Assembly (NCBI RefSeq): GCF_019967995.1
Contig: NZ_CP065377.1
Location: 2,873,511 to 2,937,510, forward strand
Direction of reading: 5' to 3'
Origin: Faecalibacterium prausnitzii
GTDB lineage: Bacteria; Bacillota; Clostridia; Oscillospirales; Ruminococcaceae
Length of the DNA stretch: 64,000 nucleotides
A program made the translations under genes and the position numbers. Positions 55,041 through 63,952 of this stretch are shown here, piece by piece. A model generated the notes under the pieces. The model searched no databases. It had not been told where the DNA came from and saw only the letters and a program-made list of their open reading frames with translations. Every line of letters starts with the position of its first letter. The first letter of the stretch is position 1.

Positions 55041-55835
55041 CTATTTCTGGGCCGCAGCAGTTGGGATGCGGACGGTGTACTCAATGTAGCCGTCCCGCTC
55101 CTCTCGGTGGGCGGTGGCGGGCACGCCATTGTCGGTCATCAGGCGGATGGCGTGGTCGATGGTGTTCACAAAGATGCGCACATCCTTGACCATCGAGATG
55201 CGGTGCTTGCCCTGCGACGTCTCGTTCAGCAGCTGGTCGATGTAAAGGTCGGTCGCGCGGGCGTTCATCTTCCGCTTGGCGATCATGATGAGGGCTTCGC
55301 TGCGGCGGTTCTCCGGCAGGCGGAGGACTGCCCGCGCGTGGCGCTCGGTCAGGCCGTTGTCCAGAATGAACTGCCGCTGGTCCCCTGTCAGCTGCAAAAG
55401 GCGAAGCTTGTTGGCCAGAGTCGGCTGTGCCATCCCCAGCCGTTTGGCTGCTTCGGCCTGTGTGCAGTCCCACAAAACCATCACGTCCCGCAGGCCCTGC
55501 GCCTGCTCAAATGGATTCAGGTCTGCCCGCTGCAAATTTTCGAGCAGGCCAAGCGCGGCGGTGCGCTGGTCGGTAAAGTTGCAGACGATGGATGGGATGG
55601 TCTCCATCTTCGCCAGCTTGCAGGCGCGGAGCCGCCGCTCCCCCGCGACCAGCTCATAGCCGCTGTCGGTCTTCCGCACCGTGATGGGCTGCAACAGACC
55701 GTTTTCCCGGATGCTCTGGGCCAGCCCCGCAAGCTCGTGCTCATCAAAGGTCGTGCGCGCCTGATACGGCGAGGGATGGATGTCTTCCACCGGGAGCTGT
55801 ACGATCTTTCCAGCGGATCTTCTACGTTCAAACAT
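55041..55835 (-). CDS. noc: Noc-like ParB paralogue (nucleoid occlusion)
   Basis: The protein is 264 residues. It has the ParB fold (VEDIHPSPYQARTTFDEHEL, GERRLRACKLAKME) and the HTH (CTQAEAAKRLGMAQPTLANK). It occupies the noc position between rsmG and parA, as in Bacillus. Noc binds its own sites and blocks division over the nucleoid. The start at MFERRRSAGK has AAAGGGG upstream. The N-terminus is only about 12 residues before the ParB domain, with no amphipathic membrane-targeting helix of the Bacillus type. It could be a second ParB rather than a true Noc. Confidence 0.82.
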   Translation of the reverse strand: MFERRRSAGKIVQLPVEDIHPSPYQARTTFDEHELAGLAQSIRENGLLQPITVRKTDSGYELVAGERRLRACKLAKMETIPSIVCNFTDQRTAALGLLENLQRADLNPFEQAQGLRDVMVLWDCTQAEAAKRLGMAQPTLANKLRLLQLTGDQRQFILDNGLTERHARAVLRLPENRRSEALIMIAKRKMNARATDLYIDQLLNETSQGKHRISMVKDVRIFVNTIDHAIRLMTDNGVPATAHREERDGYIEYTVRIPTAAAQK

Positions 55836-55932
55836 AAGAATGCCCCTTTCACCAAAGTATGCGCTCGTTTTCAACAATTTCTCAGGAAAAGGTGGAAAAC
55901 AAGCCTCGTTCCATCCCCAGTGTACCAGAAAA

Positions 55933-55972
55933 CAAAACACCCTGCCAGAAGTTTCGTTCGGCAGGGTGCTTC
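55933..55972 (-). terminator. terminator of rsmG
   Basis: GCACCCTGCC/GGCAGGGTG with TTTTGTTTT on the minus strand. It separates the mnmEG-rsmG unit from noc-parAB. Confidence 0.85.
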
Positions 55973-55992
55973 AATTTTATTTCGATATTTCG

Positions 55993-56700
55993 TTATTTCA
56001 GCGGCGATTTTGCGATTTTTCCACCATTTCTGGGGTACGCTGTCGGAGTTTGCGAAATCTTTTTGCAGAGGATGAGGGTGCGGGTGTCGCCGCCGGGCAG
56101 ATGCAGGGTGCGGGTCTCCTGATACGCGCCGCCCAGCTTCCGGATGGCGCCGCGGGCTGCCGCAAGTTCCTCCTCACCGGAAGCGCCCTTCATTGCCAGA
56201 AAGCTGCCGCCGACCTTGACCAGCGGCAGGCAGTATTCGGCCAGCATCGGCAGAGCCGCCACCGCGCGGGCCGAGGCAAGGTCGAACTGTTCCCGCCAGC
56301 TCTTGCGGGCTGCTTCCTCAGCGCGCTCCTTGGCGAACTCCACCCCGGTCAGGCCCAGCTGGCCGCAGGCATATTTCAAAAACTCCACCCGCTTGCCGGT
56401 CGGCTCCATCAGGGTCAGTTCCAGTTCCGGTTTGTAGATCTTGGTCACGATGCCGGGGAAGCCTGCCCCTGCGCCGACGTCCACCATCTTCCCTGCCACT
56501 TCCGGCTGCGCGGCAAAGAGCAGGCTGTCGAGGAAGTGCTTGTCCTCGATGCCCTCCGGGTCGGTGATGGCGGTCAGGTTGACCTTCTGGTTATACTCCA
56601 CCAGGATCTCTGCAAAGGCGTCCAGCTGGTCGAGCTGGGTCCCGGTCAGCGCAATGTTCCACATGGAACACTTTTCTTCCAGTCTGTTTTTGTCGATCAT
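55993..56700 (-). CDS. rsmG: 16S rRNA (guanine527-N7)-methyltransferase
   Basis: The protein is 235 residues with a SAM-binding VDVGAGAGFPGIV loop at about 74-86, a Rossmann methyltransferase fold, and the family stretch SARAVAALPMLAEYCLPLVK. It methylates G527 in 16S rRNA. A parS-like site lies inside its N-terminal coding region. It is in its standard place downstream of mnmG. Confidence 0.94.
   Translation of the reverse strand: MIDKNRLEEKCSMWNIALTGTQLDQLDAFAEILVEYNQKVNLTAITDPEGIEDKHFLDSLLFAAQPEVAGKMVDVGAGAGFPGIVTKIYKPELELTLMEPTGKRVEFLKYACGQLGLTGVEFAKERAEEAARKSWREQFDLASARAVAALPMLAEYCLPLVKVGGSFLAMKGASGEEELAAARGAIRKLGGAYQETRTLHLPGGDTRTLILCKKISQTPTAYPRNGGKIAKSPLK
56655..56670. promoter_or_regulatory. 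parS: parS site 3 (inside rsmG)
   Basis: TGTTCCACATGGAACA, identical to site 2, within the first 15 codons of rsmG. Confidence 0.75.
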
Positions 56701-56821
56701 CGTTTGTTCCTTTTCGTTTCAGGTGTTTCGCGTGTTCGGACGGGGCATTCCCCGGTCAGCTTTACGTAGGTCGGCGCATGGTGGACTCTCCTTTTAGGAG
56801 AAGAGGCCCTGGCATTCTCTC

Positions 56822-58699
56822 TCAATCTTTCCGGGGGCCTGCGGCCAGCGCGATGCTGAGCTGCGCCACATCCGAGGGCGACACGCCGGGGATGCGCCCC
56901 GCCTGCCCCAGATTCTTCGGGCGGATGCGCGCCAGCTTCTCGCGGGCTTCCAGCGTCAGGCCGGTCAGGGCCTCATAGGCGAAACCCTCCGGGATGAGCG
57001 TCTTTTCATGGCGGGCCACGTCGCGGATCATCCGATCCTGCCGGGCAATGTAGCCCGCATACTTGATCTCCGTCTCCAGCCGCTCGGCCAGCATGGGGGT
57101 GATCTCCTCCCCCCAGCCGATGACGCCCGTGAGGAGCGAATAGGAGATCTCCGGGCGGCGCAGCAGCTCTTCGGCGATGCCGCCCTCCGCTGCCGGGGCC
57201 AGACCCGCCGCTTCCATCGCGGCCCGCAGGTCGGCGGTGCGCAGATGCGTTTCGTGCAGGCGGCGGCGCTCCGCATTCAGAATGGCCTGTGTGTGCTGGT
57301 ATCTGGCCCAGCGGTCATCCTGCACCAGCCCATAGTCCCGGCCGATGGGGGTCAGGCGCTGGTCGGCGTTGTCCTGCCGCAGGGTCAGCCGGTATTCGCT
57401 GCGGCTGGTCATCATGCGGTAAGGGTCCATGACGCCCTTGGTCACAAGGTCATCCACCAGCGTACCGAGGTAGCTCGTATGACGCGGCAGAATGAGCTGT
57501 TCTTTGCCCAGTGCATTGCGGGCGGCGTTCAGGCCGGCCAGCAGCCCCTGCGCAGCCGCTTCCTCGTAGCCGGAGGTGCCATTGAACTGCCCCGCACCGT
57601 ACAGACCGCGAACGTTCTTGCTCTCCAGCGTTGCTTCCAGACTGGTGGGGTCCACACAGTCGTATTCGATGGCGTAGGCCGGACGCATGATCTCGATGTT
57701 CTCAAACCCTTTGATGCTCCGGTAGAAGGCGTTCTGCACATCTTCCGGCAGGCTGCTGGAAGCGCCCTGTAAATACATCTCCTCGGTGTTCTCGCCGCAG
57801 GGCTCCACAAAGATGGGGTGGCGGTCCTTCCCTGCAAAGCGGACGACCTTATCCTCGATGGAGGGGCAGTAGCGCGGGCCGACACCCTCGATCATGCCGC
57901 CGTAGAGCGGGCTGCGCTGGATGTTGTCCAGAATGATCCGGTGCGTCTCCGGGTTGGTGTAGGCGATCCAGCATTCCACCTTGTTGTGCATGGGCGCATC
58001 GGTCAGGAAGCTGAAAGGCTGCAGCTCATGGTCCGGGTCGCCGGGCTGGCATTCCAGCTGGGAGAAGTCGATGCTGCGCCGGTGGACACGGGCCGGGGTG
58101 CCGGTCTTGAACCGACGCAACGGCAGGCCCGCTGCCTTCAGGCTCTCGGTCAGGGCATTGGCGGCGTGCATTCCGTCCGGGCCGGAGGCATACCACGCAT
58201 CGCCCACAAAGATCTTGCCGCCGAGGTTGGTGCCCGTGGCGATGACCACACATTTGGCCCCATACTCGCCGTTCAGCTGGGTCACAACCCCCTTCACATG
58301 GCCGTCCTCCACCTCGATGGAGACGACCTCTGCCTGATGGATGGCCAGACCCGGCGTCAATTCCAGCGCATGTTTCATATATTCGTGGTAGCGCTTGCGG
58401 TCGGTCTGGACGCGCAGCGCATGGACCGCCGGGCCCTTGCCCTTGTTCAGCATCCGGCTCTGCAGATAGGTGGCGTCCGCCGCCAGGCCCATCACGCCGC
58501 CAAGAGCATCCAATTCACGTACCAGCGTTCCTTTTGCAGTCCCACCAATGCTGGGATTGCAGGGCATATTGCCGATGGCATCCAGGCTCATGGTGAACAC
58601 CGCCGTCTTCGCACCCAGCGTTGCAGCCGCATGGGCCGCTTCAATGCCCGCATGGCCTGCGCCGATCACAATGACGTCATAATCTCCTAAATGGTTCAT
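56822..58699 (-). CDS. mnmG: tRNA uridine-34 carboxymethylaminomethyl enzyme MnmG
   Basis: This 625-residue FAD protein (GidA) forms the cmnm5U34 modification with MnmE. The dinucleotide-binding start is VIVIGAGHAGIEAAHAAATL, the NMPCNPSIGGTAKG stretch is diagnostic, and SGYEEAAAQGLLAGLNAAR near 375 is the FAD-binding end. The start is 2 bp after the mnmE stop, so the pair is coupled. Length is normal. Confidence 0.96.
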   Translation of the reverse strand: MNHLGDYDVIVIGAGHAGIEAAHAAATLGAKTAVFTMSLDAIGNMPCNPSIGGTAKGTLVRELDALGGVMGLAADATYLQSRMLNKGKGPAVHALRVQTDRKRYHEYMKHALELTPGLAIHQAEVVSIEVEDGHVKGVVTQLNGEYGAKCVVIATGTNLGGKIFVGDAWYASGPDGMHAANALTESLKAAGLPLRRFKTGTPARVHRRSIDFSQLECQPGDPDHELQPFSFLTDAPMHNKVECWIAYTNPETHRIILDNIQRSPLYGGMIEGVGPRYCPSIEDKVVRFAGKDRHPIFVEPCGENTEEMYLQGASSSLPEDVQNAFYRSIKGFENIEIMRPAYAIEYDCVDPTSLEATLESKNVRGLYGAGQFNGTSGYEEAAAQGLLAGLNAARNALGKEQLILPRHTSYLGTLVDDLVTKGVMDPYRMMTSRSEYRLTLRQDNADQRLTPIGRDYGLVQDDRWARYQHTQAILNAERRRLHETHLRTADLRAAMEAAGLAPAAEGGIAEELLRRPEISYSLLTGVIGWGEEITPMLAERLETEIKYAGYIARQDRMIRDVARHEKTLIPEGFAYEALTGLTLEAREKLARIRPKNLGQAGRIPGVSPSDVAQLSIALAAGPRKD

Positions 58700-58701
58700 T
58701 T

Positions 58702-60072
58702 TTACTTTCCCACACAAAATCGTTCAAATACTTCGTTGATGACCGCTTCCGACGCATTTTCGCCGGTCAAGTCACACAGGGCATCCAGGGCATCGTCCAC
58801 GCAGACCGATACGGCATCCAGCCCGAACCCGCCCGCTGCGGCCTCCAGCGCACCGGCGACCGCTTCCCGCGCACGGGTGGCGGCGGCAAGCTGCCGCTGC
58901 CCCGAAAGGCTGGCAGCGTGGGGGTCGATCTGGTTCGTGCCCAGCAGCCGCGCCACCGCCGAGGCGATGAGCTTCCGTGCCCCCTCCTCCTGGCAGCAGA
59001 CCGGCAGCACCATCGCGAAATAGGGCGCGATGACCTCCGCGTCGAACCGGGTCGGCTTGTCCTCCTTGTTGATGAGGGCAATGGCCGGGCGGCCCGCACA
59101 CTTCCGGGCCAGCGCAAGGTCCTCCCGCGTCAGCGGCTCCGAACCGTCAAAGACGGCCAGCACCAGCCCAGCCTCGTCCAGTTTCTTCCAGCTGCGGCGG
59201 ATGCCCTCGGCCTCGATGACGTCTTCGGTATCCCGCAGTCCGGCGGTGTCGAAGAGGTTCAGCCGGATGTCGCCCAGCCGGACGGCCTGTTCCACCACGT
59301 CGCGGGTCGTGCCCGCCACCGGGGTCACGATGGCCCGGTCGAACCCGGCCAGCAGGTTCAGCAGGGTGGATTTTCCTGCATTGGGCCGGCCCACGATGGC
59401 ACAATCCACGCCTTCGCGCAGAACGGCCCCGGCATCGTAGTTCCGGATGAGGATATCCAGCTCGTCCTTCACGCTGCCCAGCACGGCTTGCAGATGGGTC
59501 TCGTCCAGCTCCAGCACATCTTCCTCCGGGAAATCCACCCACGCGGCCAGATGGGCCTGCAGACTGGTCAGGGCCTCTTTTTCGGCGGCGATCTTTCTGG
59601 CCAGCGCCCCGCCCAGCGAAGCATTGGCCAGCGCGGCCCCCTGTCTGCCATCCGCAGACACCAGATCCATGACGGCCTCGGCCTGGGTCAGGCTGAGCTT
59701 GCCGTTCAGGAAGGCGCGGCGGGTGTACTCGCCCGGCGCAGCAGGCGCAGCCCCGGCCTCGATGCAGCTTTCCACCAGCCGCCGGGCCACAGCGCTGCCG
59801 CCGTGGCAGCTCAGCTCCACCACGTCCTCGCCGGTGTAGCTGTGGGGTGCCCGGAAAAAGAGGGCGACCCCCTCATCGAAGGCTTCCTCCCCTTCCAGAA
59901 ATGTTCCGAACAGGGCGGTGTAGCCTTTGGCCCCGGCCACGGTCCGGTCCGGGTTCGCGGGGCGGAACACCCGCGCCGCCACGGCGTAGCTCTCCGGCCC
60001 CGAAAGGCGCACGACGGCAATGCCGCCCGCCCCCGGTGCTGTTGCAATGGCTGCAATGGTCGAATCCTGCAT
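58702..60072 (-). CDS. mnmE: tRNA modification GTPase MnmE
   Basis: The protein is 456 residues: N-terminal tetrahydrofolate-binding domain (TIAAIATAPGAGGIAVVRLS), helical domain, and G domain with G1 GRPNAGKSTLLN, G2 GTTRD, G3 DTAGL and G4 NKED. It ends in the conserved C-x-GK (CVGK). I chose the start at MQDSTIAAIA, preceded by GGGAGGGG; a longer frame exists upstream but lacks a site. Confidence 0.96.
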   Translation of the reverse strand: MQDSTIAAIATAPGAGGIAVVRLSGPESYAVAARVFRPANPDRTVAGAKGYTALFGTFLEGEEAFDEGVALFFRAPHSYTGEDVVELSCHGGSAVARRLVESCIEAGAAPAAPGEYTRRAFLNGKLSLTQAEAVMDLVSADGRQGAALANASLGGALARKIAAEKEALTSLQAHLAAWVDFPEEDVLELDETHLQAVLGSVKDELDILIRNYDAGAVLREGVDCAIVGRPNAGKSTLLNLLAGFDRAIVTPVAGTTRDVVEQAVRLGDIRLNLFDTAGLRDTEDVIEAEGIRRSWKKLDEAGLVLAVFDGSEPLTREDLALARKCAGRPAIALINKEDKPTRFDAEVIAPYFAMVLPVCCQEEGARKLIASAVARLLGTNQIDPHAASLSGQRQLAAATRAREAVAGALEAAAGGFGLDAVSVCVDDALDALCDLTGENASEAVINEVFERFCVGK

Positions 60073-60162
60073 CTGTGTCCCCTCCCGCTGGTTTGAATCA
60101 AAATTTATTGTACCACGAACCGACGAAAAAGGGAAGTTTTTCTTCGCAGGCGGCCTGTGTGC

Positions 60163-60212
60163 AAAACAAAAGCTGCCCCTTCCCGGCAGTTTTCCACCAG
60201 AAAGGGGCAGCA
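60163..60212 (-). terminator. terminator of jag/khpB
   Basis: GCTGCCCCTT/AAGGGGCAGC with TTTTGTTTT on the minus strand. Confidence 0.85.
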
Positions 60213-60230
60213 TGGTTCAAAACTCAGCGA

Positions 60231-61367
60231 TCAGATCTCGATCTTGCCGAAGCTGAAATCGGCGAAGTCGTCCACGCGCTCGGTGCGCTTGGGTGCTACG
60301 GGTGCTGCATCCTCCGCGTCGCGGGGCGCATAGGTGCGCTCCGGCACACCGGAGCCGCGGCCGCCGCGGCTGCCTGCCGGGCGGGGTCCGCTGCGGTAGC
60401 CGCCGCGATTGCTGCCATTGCGGTCGCCGTTCCGGTTCCCGCGATAGCCGCCATTCCGGTTTCCACCGTTCCGGCGGCCGTTGCCGCGCGGGCGGCGCTC
60501 GCCGTAGGTGTTGTCGGTCTGGGCATCGGGTGCGGTGGAGTAGATGACCACACGGCGGTCACGGCCTTCGCCCTTGCTCTCGCTGCGGACGCCCTCCATC
60601 TTGCCGATGGCAGAGTGGATGATGCGGCGCTCGTAGGGGTTCATCGGCTCCATGGCAAAGCTGCGGCCGGTCTTGCGGACCTTGGCACCGATGCGCTGCG
60701 CCAGAGCGGTCAGATCGCTCTCGCGCTTGTCGCGGTAACCGGCCACATCCAGACCCAGCTTGATGTAATCGCCTTCCAGACGGTTGGCCACCAGGCTTGC
60801 CAGATAGGACAGGCTCTCCATGGTCTCGCCGCGGCGGCCGATGAGGGCACCCAGCTTCTCGCCATCCAGACGGATGATGGTGGCTTCGCCCTTCTGCACG
60901 GCGCTGAAGGTCACGTCATTGACGCCCATCCGGGTGATGACTTCCTGCAGATATTCCACAGCGGCCTTGACCTTGCTGTTCTCTTCGATGTTGATGGGCA
61001 CTTCCACCTCTTCGGCTTCCTCTGCGGGAGCTGCCTCTGCAGCCGGTGCGGCCTCCTCAGCCTTGGGTTCCTCGGCCGGAGCAGTTTCCTCCGCAGCGGG
61101 TGCGGCGGGCACTTCCACCTTCTCCTCCACGGGAGCCGGTGCCTCTGCGGCGGCGGGTGCCTCCGGAGCCTTGGGTGCATCGGGCTCTTCCACACTGACC
61201 CGCACCTTGGCGGGGGTCAGTTTCAGGCCCAGGAATCCCGTCTTCTGCGGCATTTCCAGCACTTCGTAGCTCACATTCATATCCTCAGCCTGCACACCCA
61301 GCAGGGCGCAGGCCTTTGCGCGGGCTTCATCAACCGTCTTGCCGGTTGCTTCCTGAGTACGGATCAT
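60231..61367 (-). CDS. khpB: Jag/KhpB RNA-binding protein with RGG-type tail
   Basis: The protein is 378 residues: Jag-N domain (1-58), an Ala/Glu/Pro-rich linker (60-120), KH domain (about 150-205, GALIGRRGETMESLSYLA), R3H domain (about 208-270, FAMEPMNPYERRIIH), and a long basic tail (280-350) full of GNRRNGG and GGYRGNRNG repeats. KhpB binds small RNAs and influences cell division in relatives. It follows yidC by only 5 bp. The glycine-arginine-asparagine tail is an extension beyond the usual family length of about 210-250. Confidence 0.9.
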   Translation of the reverse strand: MIRTQEATGKTVDEARAKACALLGVQAEDMNVSYEVLEMPQKTGFLGLKLTPAKVRVSVEEPDAPKAPEAPAAAEAPAPVEEKVEVPAAPAAEETAPAEEPKAEEAAPAAEAAPAEEAEEVEVPINIEENSKVKAAVEYLQEVITRMGVNDVTFSAVQKGEATIIRLDGEKLGALIGRRGETMESLSYLASLVANRLEGDYIKLGLDVAGYRDKRESDLTALAQRIGAKVRKTGRSFAMEPMNPYERRIIHSAIGKMEGVRSESKGEGRDRRVVIYSTAPDAQTDNTYGERRPRGNGRRNGGNRNGGYRGNRNGDRNGSNRGGYRSGPRPAGSRGGRGSGVPERTYAPRDAEDAAPVAPKRTERVDDFADFSFGKIEI

Positions 61368-61372
61368 AACCG

Positions 61373-62455
61373 TTATTCCTCCTCTTTCTTGTTCAGCTCG
61401 CTCAGCGGAACGGTGCGCTCGTCCTTGTAGCGCTCTGCGTCCAGCTGGCGGGCATACTCCAGGCGGCGCTTGTTCATCTCGCTGGCGGAGATGTTCTTCT
61501 CGACCGTCTCGCCGGTCTTCTCGTCCGTGACCTTGATGGTGGTGCTCTTCACACCGCGCTTCTGCTCCTTTTTGCGGGCTGCCATCTCCGCCAGAACTTC
61601 AGCCTTCACCTTTTCGGGGTCGTAGATCTTCTTCATGATGATGCTCTGCACAGTCATGAGGATGTTGGAGACGACATAGTACAGGGAGAATGCGCAGGGG
61701 ACCGTGAAGCAGAAGAACAGATACATCAGCGGCATCATATACATGGTCAGCTTCATGCTGCCCTGCATCTGCTGGCCGGAGGCCTTCATGCTGATGTGGG
61801 TGGAGATGAACATGGTCACGATGGCCAGGACGGGGAAGATCAGCAGGGGCAGGTTCTCTGCGGCCAGGCTGTACTGGGGCACACGGGTCAGGTCGATGCC
61901 GAAGAAATCCATGTGCTGGCCGAACTCGGTGATGGTGCTGACCTGATCCGGGGTGAAGCAGCTGGTGACAGTGCTCTCGCCCGCAATGACCTGCGCGATG
62001 ATGTTGGTGTCGCGGGTCACGGTGGTAAAGCTGATGCCAAGGGTCGTCAGGGCCTCACCGGCAGCGGTCAGGGCATCGGCACCGATGTGGAAGATGCGCT
62101 GCAGCGGGCGGTACACGACCTCGATGACGCCGAACATGACCAGGAAGTTGACCAGCATGGGCATACAGCCTGCGGTGGGCTTGTAGCCCTGCTCCTGCAG
62201 CTTCATCAGCTCTTCCTGCTGCTTGTCGGGCTTGTCGCGGTACTTCTTCTGGATGTCGGCGACCAGAGGCTGGTAGGCGGACATCCGGGCCATGCTCTTC
62301 TGCTGGTTGATCTGCAGCGGGATCTTGACGAGCGTGATCAGCAGGGTGAACAGGATGATGTCCCAGCCATAGTTCGGGATCAGCTTGTAGATCCACTCCA
62401 TTACATAGCCGAGAGGCCAGCCGAGGATGTATAAAGGATTCATATCTTCGTCCAT
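61373..62455 (-). CDS. yidC: membrane protein insertase YidC
   Basis: This 360-residue YidC/Oxa1/SpoIIIJ-type insertase has five membrane segments. It lacks the large periplasmic domain of Gram-negative YidC. It shows the LINQQKSMARMSAYQPLVAD amphipathic segment with the coiled cytoplasmic loop (KYRDKPDKQQEELMKLQ). The C-terminal tail is basic. The start could be M of MDEDMNPLY (chosen) or the internal MNPLY, because the ribosome site is weak. There is no SPII-type cysteine. Confidence 0.92.
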   Translation of the reverse strand: MDEDMNPLYILGWPLGYVMEWIYKLIPNYGWDIILFTLLITLVKIPLQINQQKSMARMSAYQPLVADIQKKYRDKPDKQQEELMKLQEQGYKPTAGCMPMLVNFLVMFGVIEVVYRPLQRIFHIGADALTAAGEALTTLGISFTTVTRDTNIIAQVIAGESTVTSCFTPDQVSTITEFGQHMDFFGIDLTRVPQYSLAAENLPLLIFPVLAIVTMFISTHISMKASGQQMQGSMKLTMYMMPLMYLFFCFTVPCAFSLYYVVSNILMTVQSIIMKKIYDPEKVKAEVLAEMAARKKEQKRGVKSTTIKVTDEKTGETVEKNISASEMNKRRLEYARQLDAERYKDERTVPLSELNKKEEE

Positions 62456-62542
62456 TCTGCCCCGCCTGTGGCGCGGGACGATAAATTTTTTATGAGAAGG
62501 ACACACCGCCCACAGTTCGGTGCGTCACAAGAAGCTGATTTT

Positions 62543-62848
62543 TCAGGAGCGATGGCTCCGTCTGGCCCGGAAGAGCCGTGCGGCCGAGAGCTTCCGCTCC
62601 GGGCTGACCCACCTTCCCTTCGGGGGAACAGGGTCGTACCCCCAGCGGCCCAGCGGATTGCACCGGGCGATGCGGGCCGCGCCCAGCAGCAGCCCTTTCA
62701 GGCAGCCATGGGTCTGGATGGCCTCCAGCGTGTACTGGCTGCACGAAGGCGAAAAGCGGCAGCTGCGCCCAAGGCCGGGGCTGATGAAGCGCTGGTAGAA
62801 TCGGATGGGCGCGCAGAGCGCGTTCCGGCATCCCTGCGAAAGGCTCAT
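62543..62848 (-). CDS. yidD: membrane protein insertion efficiency factor YidD
   Basis: This 101-residue YidD has the [16 protein letters not shown] hallmark (residues 29-44) and the [13 protein letters not shown] ending. Its ATG overlaps the rnpA stop (ATGA). The positively charged end ([11 protein letters not shown]) is normal. It assists YidC. Confidence 0.94.
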   Translation of the reverse strand: MSLSQGCRNALCAPIRFYQRFISPGLGRSCRFSPSCSQYTLEAIQTHGCLKGLLLGAARIARCNPLGRWGYDPVPPKGRWVSPERKLSAARLFRARRSHRS

Positions 62849-63246
62849 TCCTGCGGGGCCGGCTTCTGAGCCGGCGGAACCGTGGCCGGGGGCTTGGCTC
62901 CCGGCTGTTTGGCCTTGTCCGGCAGACCGGCCTGTGCAAAGAGTTTGGCCACCACTTCGCTGAGCTGCCAGCTCTTGAGGTGCGGAGTGATGCCCCGCGC
63001 CACAAACACGAGGTCGTAGCCGCCGATGTTGTAGTCCAGATGCTCGTCGATGGCCGCCTTCATCACGCGGCGGGCACGGTTGCGCTGCACGGCATGGCCG
63101 ATCTTTTTGGTGGCTGTCAGGCCCACGCGGGTCTTTTTGCCGCGGGTCTTGAGGACGTACAGCACCAGCGCCGGGTTCACATAGGACTTGCCGCGGGCAT
63201 ACACGCGGCCATATTCGCTGTTGCGGCGGATGGGACGATAGCGCAC
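62845..63246 (-). CDS. rnpA: ribonuclease P protein component
   Basis: This 133-residue protein subunit of RNase P has the RNR motif [13 protein letters not shown] at about 54-66 and an N-terminal half that starts directly at the fold ([20 protein letters not shown]). The start is GTG: AAAGGAGG lies 10 bp upstream, and the longer frame starting at an ATG 29 codons earlier is not family-like. It ends in a Lys/Pro/Ala-rich tail of about 25 residues beyond the usual end. Confidence 0.93.
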   Translation of the reverse strand: MRYRPIRRNSEYGRVYARGKSYVNPALVLYVLKTRGKKTRVGLTATKKIGHAVQRNRARRVMKAAIDEHLDYNIGGYDLVFVARGITPHLKSWQLSEVVAKLFAQAGLPDKAKQPGAKPPATVPPAQKPAPQE

Positions 63247-63399
63247 TCCTTCGGCGCCTCCTTTTCTGGTAAAATCGGGTACTCTGCCCAAAAGGCAAAG
63301 TTCAAAATCAGTATAGCAAAAAAACGCCGACATGAAAAGCCTGTCCGGACGTTTTTTGTGCCAAATCTTCGGAATATTTTTTAGTCAAACCGCGCGAAA

Positions 63400-63437
63400 A
63401 TAAAAAAGAAGACCGCCAATTCGATATCAGCGGCCTT
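63400..63437 (-). terminator. terminator between rpmH and rnpA
   Basis: AAGGCCGC/GGCGGTCTT stem (one G-T pair), followed by TTTTTT on the minus strand. It may attenuate readthrough from rpmH to rnpA. Confidence 0.65.
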
Positions 63438-63487
63438 TTGTGCGCATGTTCAATTCTGCGCCGGACCCATTGCTCAACGCAGCTGGA

Positions 63488-63622
63488 TCAGACGGTCAGG
63501 CTCTTGCGGCCCTTTGCACGGCGAGCATTGATGACCTTGCGGCCGTTCTTGGTGCTCATGCGGGTCAGAAAGCCATGAACTTCCTTGCGCTGACGCTTCT
63601 TGGGCTGAAAAGTTCTCTTCAT
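63488..63622 (-). CDS. rpmH: 50S ribosomal protein L34
   Basis: A 44-residue protein ([20 protein letters not shown], then [20 protein letters not shown] and SLTV), an exact match to the L34 pattern. GGAGG is 6 bp before the ATG. It is in the universal place upstream of rnpA, so dnaA should lie divergent to the right. Confidence 0.97.
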   Translation of the reverse strand: MKRTFQPKKRQRKEVHGFLTRMSTKNGRKVINARRAKGRKSLTV

Positions 63623-63702
63623 GGTTGTATCCTCCGTAAAAACTCGTCCCCGGTGATGGGGTCTATTCTGGTCCCAAAATGGGGACAGGCTTGCAATTCA
63701 AC

Positions 63703-63732
63703 AGTATATCGCACACTATCCCCTTCTGTCAA
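63703..63732 (-). promoter_or_regulatory. rpmH promoter
   Basis: TTGACA (63727-63732), 18-bp spacer, TATACT (63703-63708). Confidence 0.8.
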
Positions 63733-63923
63733 GCATTTTTTTCGCTTTCCAGCAAACTTTTTTCAAAACCGGGTGTGAAAAATCTTTCAACTTTTTCACC
63801 CCTTCCCCGTGGAAAACTTTTCTTCTACCATATCTTGTGGCTGATTTGGGTGTTGGACACAAGCCTTGCAGACGGACGCAGGTGCGTCTTTTCTTATGTA
63901 TTATAAATTACATTATAGAATGT

Positions 63924-63952
63924 AGACGCAGGGAGATTTTTGTGGTATACTA
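63924..63952 (+). promoter_or_regulatory. probable dnaA promoter
   Basis: TAGACG (63924-63929), 17-bp spacer, TATACT (63947-63952). It points right, divergent from rpmH. The start of dnaA is probably past the window; an ATG at 63994 with GGAG only 3 bp before it is not convincing. I saw no clear DnaA boxes in 63623-64000. Confidence 0.6.
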
